Positions 21,966-34,153 of a DNA stretch of 64,000 nucleotides are shown here, piece by piece. Under the pieces are notes generated by a model, which had not been told where the DNA came from, did no database searches, and saw only the letters and a list, made by a program, of their open reading frames with translations. Source of the stretch: Neomesorhizobium albiziae (GTDB lineage: Bacteria > Pseudomonadota > Alphaproteobacteria > Rhizobiales > Rhizobiaceae); NCBI RefSeq assembly GCF_900114255.1, contig NZ_FOSL01000001.1, forward strand, positions 372,001 through 436,000, read 5' to 3'. A program made the translations under genes and the position numbers. Each line of letters starts with the position of its first letter. Positions within the stretch are counted from its first letter, which is position 1.

Positions 21966-22931
21966 TCAGAGCAGTTGCCCGAGGAATTCCTGCACCTCGT
22001 GGCCCGGCTTGAAATTGCCGATCCGCTTGATCTCCCAATGCAGCCGGATGCCGGAATTTTCCAGCACACGTGCCCGCACTGTCTCGCCAAGATATTCGAG
22101 ATCGTAGCCGGTCGCAGTGCCGGTGTTTATCATGAAATTGCAGTGCATCGGCGACATCTGCGCGCCGCCGATCATCAGGCCGCGGCAGCCGGCCTTGTCG
22201 ATCTCCTTCCAGGCAGATGTGCCCAGCGGATTCTTGAAGGTCGACCCGCCCGTCTTTTCGCGGATCGGCTGCACGGTTTCGCGATGGTGCTGCACCGCGT
22301 CCATCGCCGCCTTGATCGCCGCCTTGTCTTCCGGATAGCCTTCGAACAGGGCCGACGTGAAGATCAACTCGGCCCGCGCCGACGAATGCCTGTAGGCATA
22401 TCCCATGTCGGCGTTGGAAAGTGTGTGAACATTGCCCTGCCGATCCAGCGCCCGAACTTCGACAACACGCTCGCGGGTTTCGACACCGTTGGCGCCCGCA
22501 TTCATCCTCAATGCGCCGCCGATACCACCCGGAATGCCGTGATAGAAATGGAAGCCGCCAATGCCCGCCTCCAGCGCCACGGCGGCAATCCGTTTGTCGG
22601 GCGTCGCGGCGCCGGCGCGTATCTGTATCTCGGAGATCGCCTCGGCCTCGCCGAAGCCTTTTGCCGACAGACGAATAACGAAGCCGGGGATGCCACCCTC
22701 GCGCACCAGAAGATTGGAACCGATACCGACGACCGTCAGCGGGACATCTTCCGGCACGGCTTTCAGAAATGCCGCAAGGTCTTCCTCGTCGGCTGGCTGG
22801 AACAGCGCCTCGGCGGCACCGCCGGCGCGGAACCAGGTGATCTTTTCCATTTCGGCGCCGGGCGTGATGCGCCCGCGCAATCCGCCAAGCCGGTCGCCGA
22901 GTCTCGCAAGCAGGGCTTCGCCGCGGATCAT
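21966..22931 (-). CDS. murB: UDP-N-acetylenolpyruvoylglucosamine reductase
   Basis: 321 residues. FAD- and NADPH-dependent enzyme forming UDP-MurNAc. Motifs: [17 protein letters not shown] (FAD domain start), [38 protein letters not shown] with the catalytic Ser, and [12 protein letters not shown]. The start at 22931 overlaps the murC stop as ATGA; a longer frame to 22973 would lie within murC. Confidence 0.95.
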   Translation of the reverse strand: MIRGEALLARLGDRLGGLRGRITPGAEMEKITWFRAGGAAEALFQPADEEDLAAFLKAVPEDVPLTVVGIGSNLLVREGGIPGFVIRLSAKGFGEAEAISEIQIRAGAATPDKRIAAVALEAGIGGFHFYHGIPGGIGGALRMNAGANGVETRERVVEVRALDRQGNVHTLSNADMGYAYRHSSARAELIFTSALFEGYPEDKAAIKAAMDAVQHHRETVQPIREKTGGSTFKNPLGTSAWKEIDKAGCRGLMIGGAQMSPMHCNFMINTGTATGYDLEYLGETVRARVLENSGIRLHWEIKRIGNFKPGHEVQEFLGQLL

Positions 22932-24334
22932 GCTGCTTCCTCGGCAAGCTCCTTCGGCAGAGCATATGCCCATTGGGTGATGTTGCCGGCGCCGAGAAAC
23001 ACAACGAAGTCGCCGGCCCTGGCGAGCTCGCGCACCGCCGGAGCGATCGCCTGCTGACCCTCGATGTAACGCGCGTCGCGGTGGCCGCCGGCCCGGATGC
23101 GCGCCGCCAGGGCTTGCGAATTCGCGCCTTCGATCGGCTCTTCGCCGGCTGAATAGACCGGCGTCACCATCACGGTGTCGGCGTCGTTGAAGCAGGCGGA
23201 AAAATCGTCGAACAGGTCATGCAGGCGGGTGAAGCGGTGCGGCTGCGCGATGGCGATGACGCGTCCCGTGGTCGAGTCGCGCGCGGCCTTGAGCACGGCC
23301 TTGATCTCGACGGGATGATGGCCGTAATCGTCGAATATCTCGACGCCATTCCATGAACCCGTGTGGGTGAAGCGTCGCTTGACGCCGCCGAACGCTCCAA
23401 GGCCTTTCTTGATCGCCTCGTTAGAAAGCCCTAGCTCATGCGCGACCGCGATTGCCGCCGTTGCGTTGGAGACGTTGTGGCGGCCGGGCATCGGCAGGCG
23501 AAGATCGCTGATCGTCGTTTCCTTGCCGGTCTTGCGGTCGCGGATCAGCACGTCGAACAGCGAGCTTGCGCCGTCGACACGGTGCCTGGCGAACCGCACG
23601 TCCGCCTGCGCATTCTCGCCATAGGTGATGACACGGCGGTCCTCGATGCGCGACACCAGCGCCTGCACTTCCGGATGATCGGTACACATGACGCCGAAAC
23701 CGTAGAACGGCACATTCTCGACGAACTGCCGGAACGCCTCGCGCACCTTCTCGAAGCTGCCATAATGGTCGAGATGTTCGGGATCGATGTTGGTCACCAC
23801 GGCAATATCGGCCGGCAGTTTGAGGAAGGTGCCGTCGCTTTCGTCGGCTTCCACCACCATCCACTCGCCCTCGCCCATGCGCGCGTTGGTGCCATAGGCG
23901 TTGATGATGCCGCCGTTGATCACCGTCGGGTCAAGCCCGCCGGCTTCCAGCAGCGTCGCCACCATCGAGGTGGTGGTGGTCTTGCCATGCGTTCCGCCGA
24001 TGGCGACCGCCTGACGGAAGCGCATCAATTCGGCCAGCATCTCGGCGCGCCGCACGATCGGCAGAAGCTTCTCGCGCGCGGCCATCAGCTCCGGATTGCC
24101 TTTCTTGATCGCGGTCGAGACGACGACGACTTCGGCATCACCGAGGTTTTCGGCCTTGTGCCCGACAAAGCATGCGATGCCCTTGTCGCGCAGGCGCTGC
24201 ACATTGGCGCCGTCTGCCTGGTCGGAGCCCTGCACCCGGTAGCCGAGATTGTGCAGCACTTCGGCAATGCCGCTCATGCCGATGCCACCGATACCGATGA
24301 AATGCACCAGGCCGATCGTCTGCGGCATCTTCAT
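22928..24334 (-). CDS. murC: UDP-N-acetylmuramate--L-alanine ligase
   Basis: 468-residue Mur ligase. N-terminal Rossmann region [18 protein letters not shown]-loop [15 protein letters not shown], and the typical [12 protein letters not shown] and [12 protein letters not shown]. It adds L-Ala to UDP-MurNAc. Four-base overlaps with murG (24331) and murB (22928) show tight coupling. Confidence 0.96.
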   Translation of the reverse strand: MKMPQTIGLVHFIGIGGIGMSGIAEVLHNLGYRVQGSDQADGANVQRLRDKGIACFVGHKAENLGDAEVVVVSTAIKKGNPELMAAREKLLPIVRRAEMLAELMRFRQAVAIGGTHGKTTTTSMVATLLEAGGLDPTVINGGIINAYGTNARMGEGEWMVVEADESDGTFLKLPADIAVVTNIDPEHLDHYGSFEKVREAFRQFVENVPFYGFGVMCTDHPEVQALVSRIEDRRVITYGENAQADVRFARHRVDGASSLFDVLIRDRKTGKETTISDLRLPMPGRHNVSNATAAIAVAHELGLSNEAIKKGLGAFGGVKRRFTHTGSWNGVEIFDDYGHHPVEIKAVLKAARDSTTGRVIAIAQPHRFTRLHDLFDDFSACFNDADTVMVTPVYSAGEEPIEGANSQALAARIRAGGHRDARYIEGQQAIAPAVRELARAGDFVVFLGAGNITQWAYALPKELAEEAA

Positions 24335-25458
24335 GCGCGCTGTCCCTTCTTGAATTCCGCCACCGATTGGCCCGACGCAATAGCCTCTGTGAGGTCCGCG
24401 AGCAACCGCGTGGCGTCGGGTTTGCCGGCCGACCTTGCGGCGGCGGCCATGCTGGCCAGCCGTTTCGGATCGTTCATCAGGCCACCGATCAGTTCCGTCA
24501 ACCGCGCAGGCGACAGCGTCGGCTGCGCATGCAGTTCCGCACCGCCGGCTTCCGCCAGTTTTGCGGCGTTCGCGGCCTGATCGTGATCCAGCGCATGCGG
24601 ATAGGGCACCAGCAACGCCGGCCGGCCGATCACCGCGATCTCCGAGACAGTGGAAGCGCCCGAGCGCGAAATGACAAGATGGGCTGCCGCTATGCGATCC
24701 GCCATGTCGCTAAAAAACGGCGATACTTCCGCCTCGACGCCGAGCGCTTCATAAGCCGCGCGCACCTTCTCTTCATCGTCGGAGCGCGCCTGCTGCGTGA
24801 CCTTCAGCCGAACCCGTTCAGCTTCCGGCAAAGTGGCGACCGCCTGCGGTATCGCATCGGAAAAGAACTGTGCACCCTGGCTGCCGCCAAACACCAGCAG
24901 TCGGAACGGCTCGCCACTCGAGGGTGCAGCAAACGGCCGCTTCGCCGCCTCGATCACCGCCGGGCGCACCGGATTGCCGGTGACCACGGTTTTTGCCTGA
25001 TATCGGCCAGTCTTTTCGCTGAGGAACCCGCCGGCGATTGCAATCACCCGGTTGGCGAGCGCCTTATTGGCGCGTCCCATCACCGCGTTCTGCTCGTGGA
25101 TCAGCGACGGCACGCTGCGCCTCGTCGCTGCGAACAGCGGCGGCAGCGTCGGGTAGCCACCGAAGCCGACAACGGCGGCGGGCTTCTCCCTGCCGATCAC
25201 GACGGATGCTTCGCGAACACCCTTCCAGATCGTCCAGAACGATTTGAGCAGCGCGAACGGGTTGCGTGAGCCGATGGTCGCGGCCGAAATCGGATGCACC
25301 TTCGCACCCGGGAAATTCACGGCGAAACGTTCGGCGCGGCTGTCGGTGGCAAGCTGCACGTTCCAGCCACGCGCAATCAGTTCGTGCGCCAGCGCCTCGG
25401 CAGGAAACAAGTGGCCGCCGGTACCGCCGGCGGCAAGCAGGATCGTTCGATCAGCCAT
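24331..25458 (-). CDS. murG: Undecaprenyl-PP-MurNAc-pentapeptide GlcNAc transferase
   Basis: 375-residue GT28 glycosyltransferase that makes lipid II at the inner leaflet of the inner membrane. N-terminal glycine loop [17 protein letters not shown]; later [15 protein letters not shown] and the UDP-GlcNAc site [24 protein letters not shown]. It overlaps murC and follows ftsW directly. Confidence 0.96.
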   Translation of the reverse strand: MADRTILLAAGGTGGHLFPAEALAHELIARGWNVQLATDSRAERFAVNFPGAKVHPISAATIGSRNPFALLKSFWTIWKGVREASVVIGREKPAAVVGFGGYPTLPPLFAATRRSVPSLIHEQNAVMGRANKALANRVIAIAGGFLSEKTGRYQAKTVVTGNPVRPAVIEAAKRPFAAPSSGEPFRLLVFGGSQGAQFFSDAIPQAVATLPEAERVRLKVTQQARSDDEEKVRAAYEALGVEAEVSPFFSDMADRIAAAHLVISRSGASTVSEIAVIGRPALLVPYPHALDHDQAANAAKLAEAGGAELHAQPTLSPARLTELIGGLMNDPKRLASMAAAARSAGKPDATRLLADLTEAIASGQSVAEFKKGQRA

Positions 25459-25459
25459 C

Positions 25460-26614
25460 TTATTCGGCGGCGACCGTTCGCCGGGCGAAATTCATGACGC
25501 CCGGCTGCTTGCGCTTTTCCGGCCGCTTTCGCGTCAGCGCCAGCACCATGCCCATCGATATGGCGATGGCGATCAACGACGAGCCGCCGTAGGAGATGAA
25601 TGGCAGCGTCATGCCCTTGGCGGGCATCAGCTGCAGGTTCACGCCCATGTTGATGATCGACTGGAAGCCGAAAACGATGACCAGGCCGGCGACGCTGTAG
25701 CGGGTGAAATCGTCCTGCTCCTTCAGCGCAATGTTCAGTCCGCGAAGCACAATGAAGGCGAACAGGAGCATGATGGCGAAGCACAGAACGATGCCGAACT
25801 CCTCGCCGGCGACGGCGAAGACGAAGTCCGCATGGCTGTCGGGGATCACCCGCTTCACGGTACCCTCACCCGGGCCGACGCCGAACCAGCCGCCATTGAC
25901 CACCGCCTCGCGGCCCATGTCGACCTGGAACGTATCGCCCTCGCCGGTCATGAAGCGGTCGATGCGCCCGGCGACGTGCGGAAAGATCGTATAGGCCGCG
26001 ACCGCGCCGCCGGCGCCGAGCGCGCCGAGCACCATGATCCACAGCCACGGCATGCCGGCCATGAAGAACATGACGCCCCAGGTGCCGAGCACCAGCATAG
26101 TCTGGCCAAGGTCGGGCTGCGCGACCAGCAGCGCCACCACCAGGCCAAGCAGGATCATGGCGAACAGGTTGCCCGGAATGTCAGGCTGGCGGGCATGTTC
26201 GGCAAACAGCCAGGCGCATACAATGACGAACGCCGGCTTCAGGAACTCCGAGGGCTGGATCGACAGACCCGCCATCGACACCCAGCGCCGCGCTCCCTTG
26301 ACCTCGACGCCGACATAAAGCGCGGCAACCATCAGCACTAGCGAGATGCACAGGATCACCAGCGCCATTCGCCTGATCTGCCGCTGGTCAAGGAACGATA
26401 CCGACAGCATGGCGATCAGCGCCGGGACTGTGTAGACGATCTGGCGCGTCGCGAAATGGAAACTGTCGAGGCCGATGCGTTCGGCGACCGCCGGGCTGGC
26501 AGCAAACGACAGCACGATACCCAGCCCCATCAGCGACAGGAACGCGGCCAGGAACCAGCGGTCGATCGTCCACCACCAGTTGGCAACAGGACTCGTATCA
26601 ACCCGGCTCACCAT
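25460..26614 (-). CDS. ftsW: SEDS peptidoglycan polymerase FtsW
   Basis: 384 residues with about ten membrane helices. SEDS family signatures are [17 protein letters not shown], a conserved Asp in [14 protein letters not shown], and [15 protein letters not shown]. FtsW polymerises septal glycan together with FtsI. The start at 26614 ([15 protein letters not shown]) shares a base with the murD stop (ATGA); the longer frame lies inside murD. Confidence 0.95.
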   Translation of the reverse strand: MVSRVDTSPVANWWWTIDRWFLAAFLSLMGLGIVLSFAASPAVAERIGLDSFHFATRQIVYTVPALIAMLSVSFLDQRQIRRMALVILCISLVLMVAALYVGVEVKGARRWVSMAGLSIQPSEFLKPAFVIVCAWLFAEHARQPDIPGNLFAMILLGLVVALLVAQPDLGQTMLVLGTWGVMFFMAGMPWLWIMVLGALGAGGAVAAYTIFPHVAGRIDRFMTGEGDTFQVDMGREAVVNGGWFGVGPGEGTVKRVIPDSHADFVFAVAGEEFGIVLCFAIMLLFAFIVLRGLNIALKEQDDFTRYSVAGLVIVFGFQSIINMGVNLQLMPAKGMTLPFISYGGSSLIAIAISMGMVLALTRKRPEKRKQPGVMNFARRTVAAE

Positions 26615-28017
26615 CAGCGTATTCCTCCGATCGCCTGCATGCCCTTGATCGCATTCACCGCAGTGCGGAAGGCATCGCCGCGCACCTCGAAATTCTTGAA
26701 CTGGTCGAAACTCGCGCACGCCGGCGACAGCAGAACCACCGCCTCGCCGCTTCCATCGCGCGCCGCGTCGGCCGCTGCGTGTTCCACCGCCGCATCCAGC
26801 GTGCCCGAGATTTCGTAAGGAACCGTTTCACCGAGCGTCGCAGAAAAGGCGGGAGCCGCCTCACCGATCAGATAGGCCTTGGCGATGCGTGGGAAGAAGC
26901 TCCGCAGCGGCTCGATGCCGCCTTCCTTGGCCAGACCGCCGGCGATCCAGTAGATGCGACCGAAACTCGACAGCGCGGGTGCTGCCGCATCTGCGTTGGT
27001 CGCCTTGGAATCGTTGACGAAGAGCACATGGTCCTTGTGGCCGACCTGCTCCATCCGGTGCGCGAGCCCTGGAAAGCTGTCGAGGCCCGACTGTATCTCG
27101 CGCGGGCTCAAGCCGACTTTCATGCAGGCGGCGATTGCCGCGAGCGCGTTCTGCGCATTGTGCTGGCCGCGCAGCGAGCCGATGTCCTCGAGCGTCGCGA
27201 TACGGCTGAAGCGACCATTCTCGGCCTGCATCAGGTTGGCGCCGTCGGCGAACAGCCCGTCGGTCAGCGGCAACCGCTTCGAGATGCGGACCACTTCCTT
27301 GCCCGCCCGTTCCAGGCGGTCGGCGATCTGCACGCAGAACACATCGTCGACGCCGATGATTGCCGTCTCGCTGCCAGCCACCAGGCGTTCCTTGATGGAG
27401 GCATAGTGCTGGATGGTGCCATGGCGGTCGAGATGATCGGGCGTCAGGTTGAGCAGGATGCCGGCGCTCGGATTGACCGACGGGGCAAGCTCAATCTGGT
27501 AGGACGAGCACTCCACCACATAGTGCTTATCCGCCCGCGGCGGATCGAGCGTCATCACGGCGCGGCCGATATTGCCGCCCATCTGGGTGTCGCGGCCGGC
27601 GTCGGCCAGCACATGCGAGGTCAGCGCCGTGGTGGTCGACTTGCCGTTGGTGCCAGTGATGGCGACGAACGGCGCGTCCGGCGCGCGCGCCGTGCGCTCG
27701 CGCGCGAAAAGCTCGATGTCGCCGATGATCTCGACGCCGGCGCCGCGCGCCAGTTCGACGGTCCAGTGCGGTTTCGGATGCGTCAACGGCACGCCGGGCG
27801 ACAGCACGAACGAAGCAAACCCGCTCCAGTCCGCGGCCCGCAGGTCGCCCACCGGAATGCCGCTTTCGGCAGCCTTTGTGATGCTGTCGGGATTGTCGTC
27901 CCAAGCCAGAACCTCGGCGCCGCCTTCCTTCAAGGCGAGCGCCGTCGCCCGCCCCGAACCGCCTAGGCCGAAAAGCGCTACTTTCTTGTTGGCGAATGTC
28001 TGTGCCGGGATCATCAA
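26614..28017 (-). CDS. murD: UDP-N-acetylmuramoylalanine--D-glutamate ligase
   Basis: 467-residue Mur ligase. N-terminal [18 protein letters not shown]-loop [32 protein letters not shown], and [13 protein letters not shown] with [10 protein letters not shown] near the C-terminus. Adds D-Glu to UDP-MurNAc-L-Ala. Two adjacent ATGs begin the frame (MMIPAQ). Confidence 0.96.
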   Translation of the reverse strand: MMIPAQTFANKKVALFGLGGSGRATALALKEGGAEVLAWDDNPDSITKAAESGIPVGDLRAADWSGFASFVLSPGVPLTHPKPHWTVELARGAGVEIIGDIELFARERTARAPDAPFVAITGTNGKSTTTALTSHVLADAGRDTQMGGNIGRAVMTLDPPRADKHYVVECSSYQIELAPSVNPSAGILLNLTPDHLDRHGTIQHYASIKERLVAGSETAIIGVDDVFCVQIADRLERAGKEVVRISKRLPLTDGLFADGANLMQAENGRFSRIATLEDIGSLRGQHNAQNALAAIAACMKVGLSPREIQSGLDSFPGLAHRMEQVGHKDHVLFVNDSKATNADAAAPALSSFGRIYWIAGGLAKEGGIEPLRSFFPRIAKAYLIGEAAPAFSATLGETVPYEISGTLDAAVEHAAADAARDGSGEAVVLLSPACASFDQFKNFEVRGDAFRTAVNAIKGMQAIGGIR

Positions 28018-28023
28018 CGCTCC

Positions 28024-29106
28024 TCAGCGCAGCTTCAGGCTGGAAAGGCCGATCAGCGCCAGGATCACCGCGATGATCCAGAAGCGGATCACCACCTGAC
28101 TTTCGGTCCAGCCCAGTTTTTCGAAATGGTGGTGGATCGGCGCCATGAGAAACACGCGCCGCCCGGTCATCTTGAACACGCCCACCTGGATGATGACCGA
28201 AAGCGCTTCGACGACGAACAGGCCGCCGATGATCGCCATGACGATCTCGTGCTTGGTCGCCACAGCGACCGCGCCGATGAGACCACCGAGCGCCAATGAG
28301 CCGGTATCACCCATGAAGATCGCCGCCGGCGGCGCATTGAACCAGAGGAAGCCGAGGCCGGCGCCGATCACGGCGCCCAGCACCACGGACAATTCGCCCG
28401 TGCCGGGTACGAAATGGATCTGCAGATATTCGGCAAAGACCGCGTTACCGGAGAGATATGCGATGACGCCGAAGGAGGCCGCGGCGACCATGATCGGAAC
28501 GATGGCGAGGCCGTCGAGGCCGTCGGTAAGATTCACCGCATTGCCAGCCCCCACGATGACGAAGGCTGCGAAGGGCACGAAGAACCAGCCCAGATTGAGC
28601 AGAAAGTCCTTGATGAAAGGAAACGTCAGCGAGGACGAGAACGGTGCCTGGCCATTGTGCATGATGATCCAGGAGGCGATAGCCGCGACGAGGAACTCGA
28701 GAGCAAGCCGCGCCTTGCCGGAAACGCCCAGATGCGATTGCTTCGTCACCTTGAGGTAGTCGTCATAGAAGCCGATCGCGCCGAAGCTCAAGGTCACCAG
28801 CATCAGGACCCAGACATAGACGCTCGACAGGTTTGCCCAAAGAAGCGTCGCGCCGATGATGCCGCACAGCATCATCAGTCCGCCCATTGTCGGGGTGCCG
28901 GCTTTCTTGAAGTGCGTCTGCGGGCCGTCGGCCCGGATCGGCTGGCCGCGCCCCTGCCTGATCCGCAGGGAGTCGATGATCATCGGTCCGAACAGAAAGA
29001 CGATCAGCGCCGAGGTTATCAAAGCGCCGCCGGTGCGGAAGGTGATGTAGCGGAAAACGTTGAACACCGAGAGTTCGTCGGCGAAATCAACGAGCAGCAT
29101 GAGCAT
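28024..29106 (-). CDS. mraY: Phospho-N-acetylmuramoyl-pentapeptide transferase
   Basis: 360 residues with ten membrane helices, forming lipid I. Family motifs are [14 protein letters not shown], the catalytic [15 protein letters not shown] and [13 protein letters not shown], and the His-rich [13 protein letters not shown] near the C-terminus. Six bases separate it from murD. Confidence 0.97.
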   Translation of the reverse strand: MLMLLVDFADELSVFNVFRYITFRTGGALITSALIVFLFGPMIIDSLRIRQGRGQPIRADGPQTHFKKAGTPTMGGLMMLCGIIGATLLWANLSSVYVWVLMLVTLSFGAIGFYDDYLKVTKQSHLGVSGKARLALEFLVAAIASWIIMHNGQAPFSSSLTFPFIKDFLLNLGWFFVPFAAFVIVGAGNAVNLTDGLDGLAIVPIMVAAASFGVIAYLSGNAVFAEYLQIHFVPGTGELSVVLGAVIGAGLGFLWFNAPPAAIFMGDTGSLALGGLIGAVAVATKHEIVMAIIGGLFVVEALSVIIQVGVFKMTGRRVFLMAPIHHHFEKLGWTESQVVIRFWIIAVILALIGLSSLKLR

Positions 29107-29127
29107 GCGATGGGTCCCCTGGCGCGG

Positions 29128-30558
29128 TCAGACGCGCTTCGTTCTGGCTTGCGCCGGAAAATGATTGACGAGTGCGTCGACGAGCCGTGAAAAACCCATG
29201 CGCATGGACGATTTGATCATGATGGCGTCGCCCGGCCGCACCGCATCAGTCAGCAGACCGGAAAGTTCCTCGGTCGTTGCGCGGTGTTCCACCGGAAAGC
29301 CAGCCGGCAGCGCGTCGGCAAGCGCCGACATTTCCGGCCCGGCCAGAAAAATCATGTCGGTTCCGGTGCGAATGACGACTTCCGCCAGCCCGGCGTGAAA
29401 CTCGGCCGAATGTTCGCCGAGTTCCAGCATGTCGCCGAGAACGGCGATGCGCCGGCCCGATCCGTTGATGGGCGTGGCGCCCAGAAGTTCGAGCGCCGCG
29501 CGCATCGAGGTCGGGTTGGCGTTATAGCTTTCATCGATAAGCGCGATGACGCCTTCCGGGTGCGGCAGCAAGTGGCGCTTGCCGCGGCCCCGCTCTGCCG
29601 TCAACGTGGCAAGTGCCGGCGTGACCTTGTCGAGATTGGCGCCCGCGATGTAAGCCGCACCCAGCACCGCAAGCGTGTTCTGCACGACGTGGCGGCCTGG
29701 AGCGCCGATCCTGGCGCTGATCTCGTTGCCGCCGATCTTGGCGACGATAGCGGAGTTGTCGCCATGCAAGGTGCAGGCGAGCAGCCGGAAATGGGCGCGC
29801 GGATTCTCGCCGAAGCCGACGACATGCGCGACGCCGGCGTCGCGCGCCAGCTTGCCCAGCAGCTTGGAACGCGGATCGTCTCGGTTGAGGATCGCATAGC
29901 CGCCCGGCTCTATACCTTCGAAGATCTCGGCTTTTGCCCGGGCGATCTCGTCCATGTTCTTGAAAAAGCCGAGATGCGCCTCGGCGATCACGGTGATGAT
30001 GGCTATGTGCGGCCGCACCAGCTTGGCCAGCGGGCGGATTTCGCCGGGGTGGTTCATGCCGATCTCGAACACGGCATAGTCGCAGTCTTCCGGGGTACGC
30101 GCCAAAGTCAGCGGCACTCCCCAGTGATTGTTGAATGATTTGTCCGCGGCGTGCACCTTGCCGACCGCCGAAAGCACGTGCCGCAGCGCCTCCTTCGTGC
30201 TGGTCTTGCCGGCCGAACCGGTCACCGCGATGATCTTGGCCCGGGTCCGCGCCCGTGCCGCGGCGCCCGCCTTTTCGAGCGCCGCCAGAACGTCCGGCAC
30301 GACGATCATCGGCACCGTCAGCCGGCCCAGCGCTGGCAGCTTGCCTTCCGCGACGACCAGCAGGGCCGCCCCTGCCTTGATCGCGGCGGTCGCGAAATCA
30401 TGGCCGTCGAACTGATCGCCCCTGATCGCGAAGAAAGCATCGCCGGGACGCAGCGTGCGGCTGTCTATGGAAATTCCCGAAACGCCGGCAACGGTCTGTC
30501 CGAAGGGGCGGCCGCCAGTGGCCTCGACAAGATCGTTGAACGTCCACAATAGATTCAT
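29128..30558 (-). CDS. murF: UDP-MurNAc-tripeptide--D-Ala-D-Ala ligase
   Basis: 476-residue Mur ligase. P-loop [14 protein letters not shown] is the expected VTGSAGKTS form; [34 protein letters not shown] and [11 protein letters not shown] are characteristic of MurF. It overlaps murE by four bases. Confidence 0.96.
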   Translation of the reverse strand: MNLLWTFNDLVEATGGRPFGQTVAGVSGISIDSRTLRPGDAFFAIRGDQFDGHDFATAAIKAGAALLVVAEGKLPALGRLTVPMIVVPDVLAALEKAGAAARARTRAKIIAVTGSAGKTSTKEALRHVLSAVGKVHAADKSFNNHWGVPLTLARTPEDCDYAVFEIGMNHPGEIRPLAKLVRPHIAIITVIAEAHLGFFKNMDEIARAKAEIFEGIEPGGYAILNRDDPRSKLLGKLARDAGVAHVVGFGENPRAHFRLLACTLHGDNSAIVAKIGGNEISARIGAPGRHVVQNTLAVLGAAYIAGANLDKVTPALATLTAERGRGKRHLLPHPEGVIALIDESYNANPTSMRAALELLGATPINGSGRRIAVLGDMLELGEHSAEFHAGLAEVVIRTGTDMIFLAGPEMSALADALPAGFPVEHRATTEELSGLLTDAVRPGDAIMIKSSMRMGFSRLVDALVNHFPAQARTKRV

Positions 30559-32009
30559 GCGGCACGCTCCTTGAGCGCATTGCGCACCTCGTCATGATCC
30601 GAGAACGGGAATGTCTCGGCTCCGATTGTCTGGCCTTCCTCATGGCCCTTGCCGGCCACAATCAGCGTATCGCCCGGCTGCAACATCGACACCGCGTGAT
30701 GGATCGCCGTGCGGCGGTCGCCGATTTCGATGGCGCCCGGTGCAGCCGCCATGATCGCGGCCCTAATTTCGGCCGGCACTTCCGAGCGAGGATTGTCGTC
30801 GGTGACGATTGCGATATCGGCCAGCCGGGTAGCGATCTCGCCCATGATAGGCCGTTTGCCGCGGTCGCGATCACCGCCGCAGCCGAACACCACGACGACG
30901 CGACCGGTGGTGAAGGGACGCACCGAGGCGAGCACGTTTTCAAGCGCGTCGGGCTTGTGCGCATAGTCGACATAGACCGGAGCTCCATTGGCCGTTGTGC
31001 CGACCAGTTCCAGCCGCCCGGATGCACCCTTCAACTTTTCCAGCGCCCTGAGTGCGGTTGCCGCAGGCGTGCCTGTGGCAATGGCGAGGCCTGCTGCGAC
31101 GAGCGCGTTATAAATCTGGAAATCGCCGGCGAGCGGCAGGTCGATCTCGTGGATGATGCCATCGGCGATGATTTCGGCGCGCTGCCGGAAGCGTTCATGC
31201 TCGACGCGCTTCAATTGCAGGAAAGAGCCGTGCCGGCCAACGGTCAGCACATTCAATCCAGCTGCCTTGGCAGCCTCGACGGTCGGCTCCGACCATGCAT
31301 CGTCCGCGAAAACAATCGCAGGCGCACCTTTGGCGAGAAGCATGTCGAACAGGCGCAGCTTCGAATGATGATAGTGCTCGACCGTCGGATGGTAATCCAT
31401 GTGATCGCGGCCGAGATTGGTGAAGGCGCCCGCCGCTAGCCTCACGCCGTCGAGCCGACGCTGGTCGAGACCGTGGCTGGATGCCTCCATCGCGGCATGG
31501 GTGACGCCCGATTTGGCCAAGTCGGCCAGCAGGCCATGCAGGGCAACTGGGTCGGGCGTTGTCAGTGAACCGTATTCGTTGCGGCCCGGCGCGATGACCC
31601 CGGTGGTTCCGATGCTGGCGGCGGCGAAACCCGCCTGCTCCCAGATCTGCCGCACGAAGGAGGCAACCGACGTCTTGCCGCTGGTGCCGGTCACCGCGAC
31701 CATGGTTTCGGGCTGGTTGACGAAGAAGCGCGCCGCCGCGAGCGCCAGAGCCCGGCGCGGGTCTTCGATCTCGATCAGCGGAACGGGCAAATTGCCGGCA
31801 ACGGCTCCTCTTGCAGCGACAATCGCGGCGGCGCCGCGCTTGATGGCGTCGGCTGCAAAAACAGCACCGTCGATTTTGCTTCCGGGCAGAGCAAAAAAGA
31901 GCGCACCCGCCTCGGTTTTCCGCGAATCCGAGGAAATTCCGGAAACAGCGATGCCGCCGAGTTGCGCCCCGTCGACAGGCAGGATCCCGGAAAAGTCACT
32001 GAGTTTCAT
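30555..32009 (-). CDS. murE: UDP-MurNAc-L-Ala-D-Glu--meso-DAP ligase
   Basis: 484-residue Mur ligase. P-loop [16 protein letters not shown], the [13 protein letters not shown] loop and [13 protein letters not shown] are typical. The motif VTDDNPRSE contains DNPR, associated with meso-diaminopimelate specificity, as expected for a Gram-negative wall. It lies 59 bases downstream of ftsI. Confidence 0.96.
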   Translation of the reverse strand: MKLSDFSGILPVDGAQLGGIAVSGISSDSRKTEAGALFFALPGSKIDGAVFAADAIKRGAAAIVAARGAVAGNLPVPLIEIEDPRRALALAAARFFVNQPETMVAVTGTSGKTSVASFVRQIWEQAGFAAASIGTTGVIAPGRNEYGSLTTPDPVALHGLLADLAKSGVTHAAMEASSHGLDQRRLDGVRLAAGAFTNLGRDHMDYHPTVEHYHHSKLRLFDMLLAKGAPAIVFADDAWSEPTVEAAKAAGLNVLTVGRHGSFLQLKRVEHERFRQRAEIIADGIIHEIDLPLAGDFQIYNALVAAGLAIATGTPAATALRALEKLKGASGRLELVGTTANGAPVYVDYAHKPDALENVLASVRPFTTGRVVVVFGCGGDRDRGKRPIMGEIATRLADIAIVTDDNPRSEVPAEIRAAIMAAAPGAIEIGDRRTAIHHAVSMLQPGDTLIVAGKGHEEGQTIGAETFPFSDHDEVRNALKERAA

Positions 32010-32068
32010 TTAATTCCAGTCATTTAGCGCAGTAGCGTTCCTTTTGTTGTCCCCGGAACGCTTGAGAA

Positions 32069-33778
32069 TCACTGATAGGAAACGAGCGTTGCCTCATTTT
32101 CTTGACTGAATTCAGGCTTCACGCCAAGCAGAGAGGCCGAACGGCGAATAATATTGGCAACAATCGGCGCAGCATTCATACCCGCCGTTGCCGGCAATCC
32201 GGGTTTCTCTGGCTTCGGTTCGTCGACGATCGACAGCACGATATATTGTGGATCGTCCATCGGAAACGATGCGACGAAGGCATTGAAGCGAACCGTTGAA
32301 GAATAGCGGCCATTGACGACTTTTTCAGCGGTACCGGTCTTGCCCCCGACCCTATAGCCCGGCACGGTCGCCCGCTTGCCGGAGCCGCCAGGGGCTGTCG
32401 CGTTCAGCAGGTAGAGATACCGCATATCCGCCGACGTCTTGTTCTCCACCACCTTGGTCGCGCCGGCCAACGCCTCTTCGGCCGTCCTTGGCAGGAACGT
32501 CGGGCTCATCAGGTAGCCGCCATTCATCAAGGCGGCCGCGCCCACCGCGGTCTGCATCGGTGTTGTAGAGAACCCGTGGCCGAATGCGGCGGTGATCGAG
32601 TGCACCTTTTTCCAGACCTTCGGCTCGGTCGGCCTGGCGACCTCCGGCAGTTCCGTCGACATGCGGTCGAGCAAGCCCAGGCGCTTCAGAAACTCACGAT
32701 GCCCCTCGACACCGACGACATCCGCCTCGCGCGCCGAGCCGATATTCGACGAATAGATGAATACCTCCGGCACCGTCAGCACACGGCCCTTGCCGTGGAA
32801 GTCGCGGATAGTCTGGCGCCCTATGGTGATCGGCCGGCTGGCGTCGAACTTGCTGTCCAAGGTCACCTTGCCTGAATCGAGCGCCATCGCGGTCGTGAAG
32901 CTCTTGATGGTCGAACCCATTTCGTAGAGGCCACCGGTCATCCGGTTAAGGCGGTCTTTGTCCTGCGCGTTGTAGGGATTGTTCGGATCGAAATCCGGCA
33001 CCGACGCCATGGCCAGTACTTCGCCGGTCTTGACGTTGAGCACCACGGCGCCCGCTGCGATAGCGTGATAACGGGTAAGGGCCGCGCTGATCTCGTCGCG
33101 CACGATGTGCTGGACTCGCAGATCGATCGACAGCTTTACCGGCTGCAGGTCCCGCTCGGTGGCCAGGCCCGAGGCCTGCAGATCAGCCAGGCCCTGGCTA
33201 TCGATGTATTTCTCGATGCCGGCAATGCCCTGGTTGTCGATGTTGACGAGACCCAGAATCTGCGAAGCCGTCGGCCCGCCCGGATAGAAGCGCCGCTTCT
33301 CGGTGCGGAAACCGATGCCCGGGATGCCGAGCTGCATGATGTCGTTCTGCTGCTTTGGCGACAGCTGGCGTTTCAGCCAGACGAAACCAGTGCCGCTCTT
33401 CAGCTTGTTGTAGGTCTGCTCATAGTCGAGATCGGGCAATACCGACGATATCTTCTCCAGCGCCTCGTCTGCATCGACAATGCGGCGCGGTTCGGCAAAC
33501 AGCGAGGCGGTCTTGATGTCGGTCGCCAGCACCTCGCCATTGCGGTCGACAATGTCGGGCCGCGATGCCGTCACGCGGCTTGCCGGACCACCGGAATCGT
33601 CGGGATTCTGCATGCCGAGATAGACCAGCCGGCCGCCGATGATCGAATAGATGCCGAAGAACGCCGCCATCGTCATCAGGACGCGGTTCTTCGCCCTTCC
33701 TCCGGTCGCTTTGCGGGCGCCCTCGACAACGATCGAACTGTCGCGCTCGGCCTTCTTCTTGCGCCACCTGCCGATCAT
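32069..33778 (-). CDS. ftsI: Septal peptidoglycan transpeptidase FtsI (PBP3)
   Basis: 569 residues: a cytoplasmic basic tail (MIGRWRKKKAERD), one membrane helix (VLMTMAAFFGIYSIIGGRLVYLG), a pedestal domain (ASRPDIVDRNGEVLA) and the transpeptidase domain with S-x-x-K (MGSTIKS), S-x-N (YSSNIGS) and KTG (VGGKTGTAEK). It crosslinks septal wall with FtsW. The start at 33778 overlaps the ftsL stop as ATGA. Confidence 0.95.
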   Translation of the reverse strand: MIGRWRKKKAERDSSIVVEGARKATGGRAKNRVLMTMAAFFGIYSIIGGRLVYLGMQNPDDSGGPASRVTASRPDIVDRNGEVLATDIKTASLFAEPRRIVDADEALEKISSVLPDLDYEQTYNKLKSGTGFVWLKRQLSPKQQNDIMQLGIPGIGFRTEKRRFYPGGPTASQILGLVNIDNQGIAGIEKYIDSQGLADLQASGLATERDLQPVKLSIDLRVQHIVRDEISAALTRYHAIAAGAVVLNVKTGEVLAMASVPDFDPNNPYNAQDKDRLNRMTGGLYEMGSTIKSFTTAMALDSGKVTLDSKFDASRPITIGRQTIRDFHGKGRVLTVPEVFIYSSNIGSAREADVVGVEGHREFLKRLGLLDRMSTELPEVARPTEPKVWKKVHSITAAFGHGFSTTPMQTAVGAAALMNGGYLMSPTFLPRTAEEALAGATKVVENKTSADMRYLYLLNATAPGGSGKRATVPGYRVGGKTGTAEKVVNGRYSSTVRFNAFVASFPMDDPQYIVLSIVDEPKPEKPGLPATAGMNAAPIVANIIRRSASLLGVKPEFSQENEATLVSYQ

Positions 33779-34149
33779 TGCACGATCCCTCCCGTAACTG
33801 TCGGGTCCTGCCCGCTGTCGGCCATGCCGCCGAGCCGCTGGTTGGAGAGGTCCTGGATTTCGACCGGACGCACCGGCAACTGATCGAGCCCGACGATCTG
33901 GTTCGCTTCGACAGGCTGCAGCGCGAGTTCGTTGCGATAGGTCTCGGCCAGCTTCTGTAGCCGCGATGGCTGCGTCAGCAGGCTCCAATCCGCCCGCAAA
34001 AGCGTTATCGTGTCTTCCTCGAGCTTGATCTGCGCCTCGATCTTGCGGACCTCGTCACGACGGGTCTCGGCTTCGTGCTTGGTCTTGTAGGTAAAGGCTG
34101 CGGCCGAAACCATCACGGCAATCAGGACGATATCGCTGGTACGAAACAC
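33775..34149 (-). CDS. ftsL: Cell division protein FtsL
   Basis: 124 residues with GTG start at 34149 (FRTSDIVLIAVMVSAAA), one membrane helix and a coiled-coil region (EAETRRDEVRKIEAQIKLEED), then a leucine-containing LLRADWSLLTQPSRLQKLAE typical of alphaproteobacterial FtsL. It forms a complex with FtsB and FtsQ. The GTG is preferred over the upstream frame because that lies within rsmH and because the membrane helix should be near the start. Confidence 0.85.
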   Translation of the reverse strand: MFRTSDIVLIAVMVSAAAFTYKTKHEAETRRDEVRKIEAQIKLEEDTITLLRADWSLLTQPSRLQKLAETYRNELALQPVEANQIVGLDQLPVRPVEIQDLSNQRLGGMADSGQDPTVTGGIVQ

Positions 34150-34153
34150 GTTG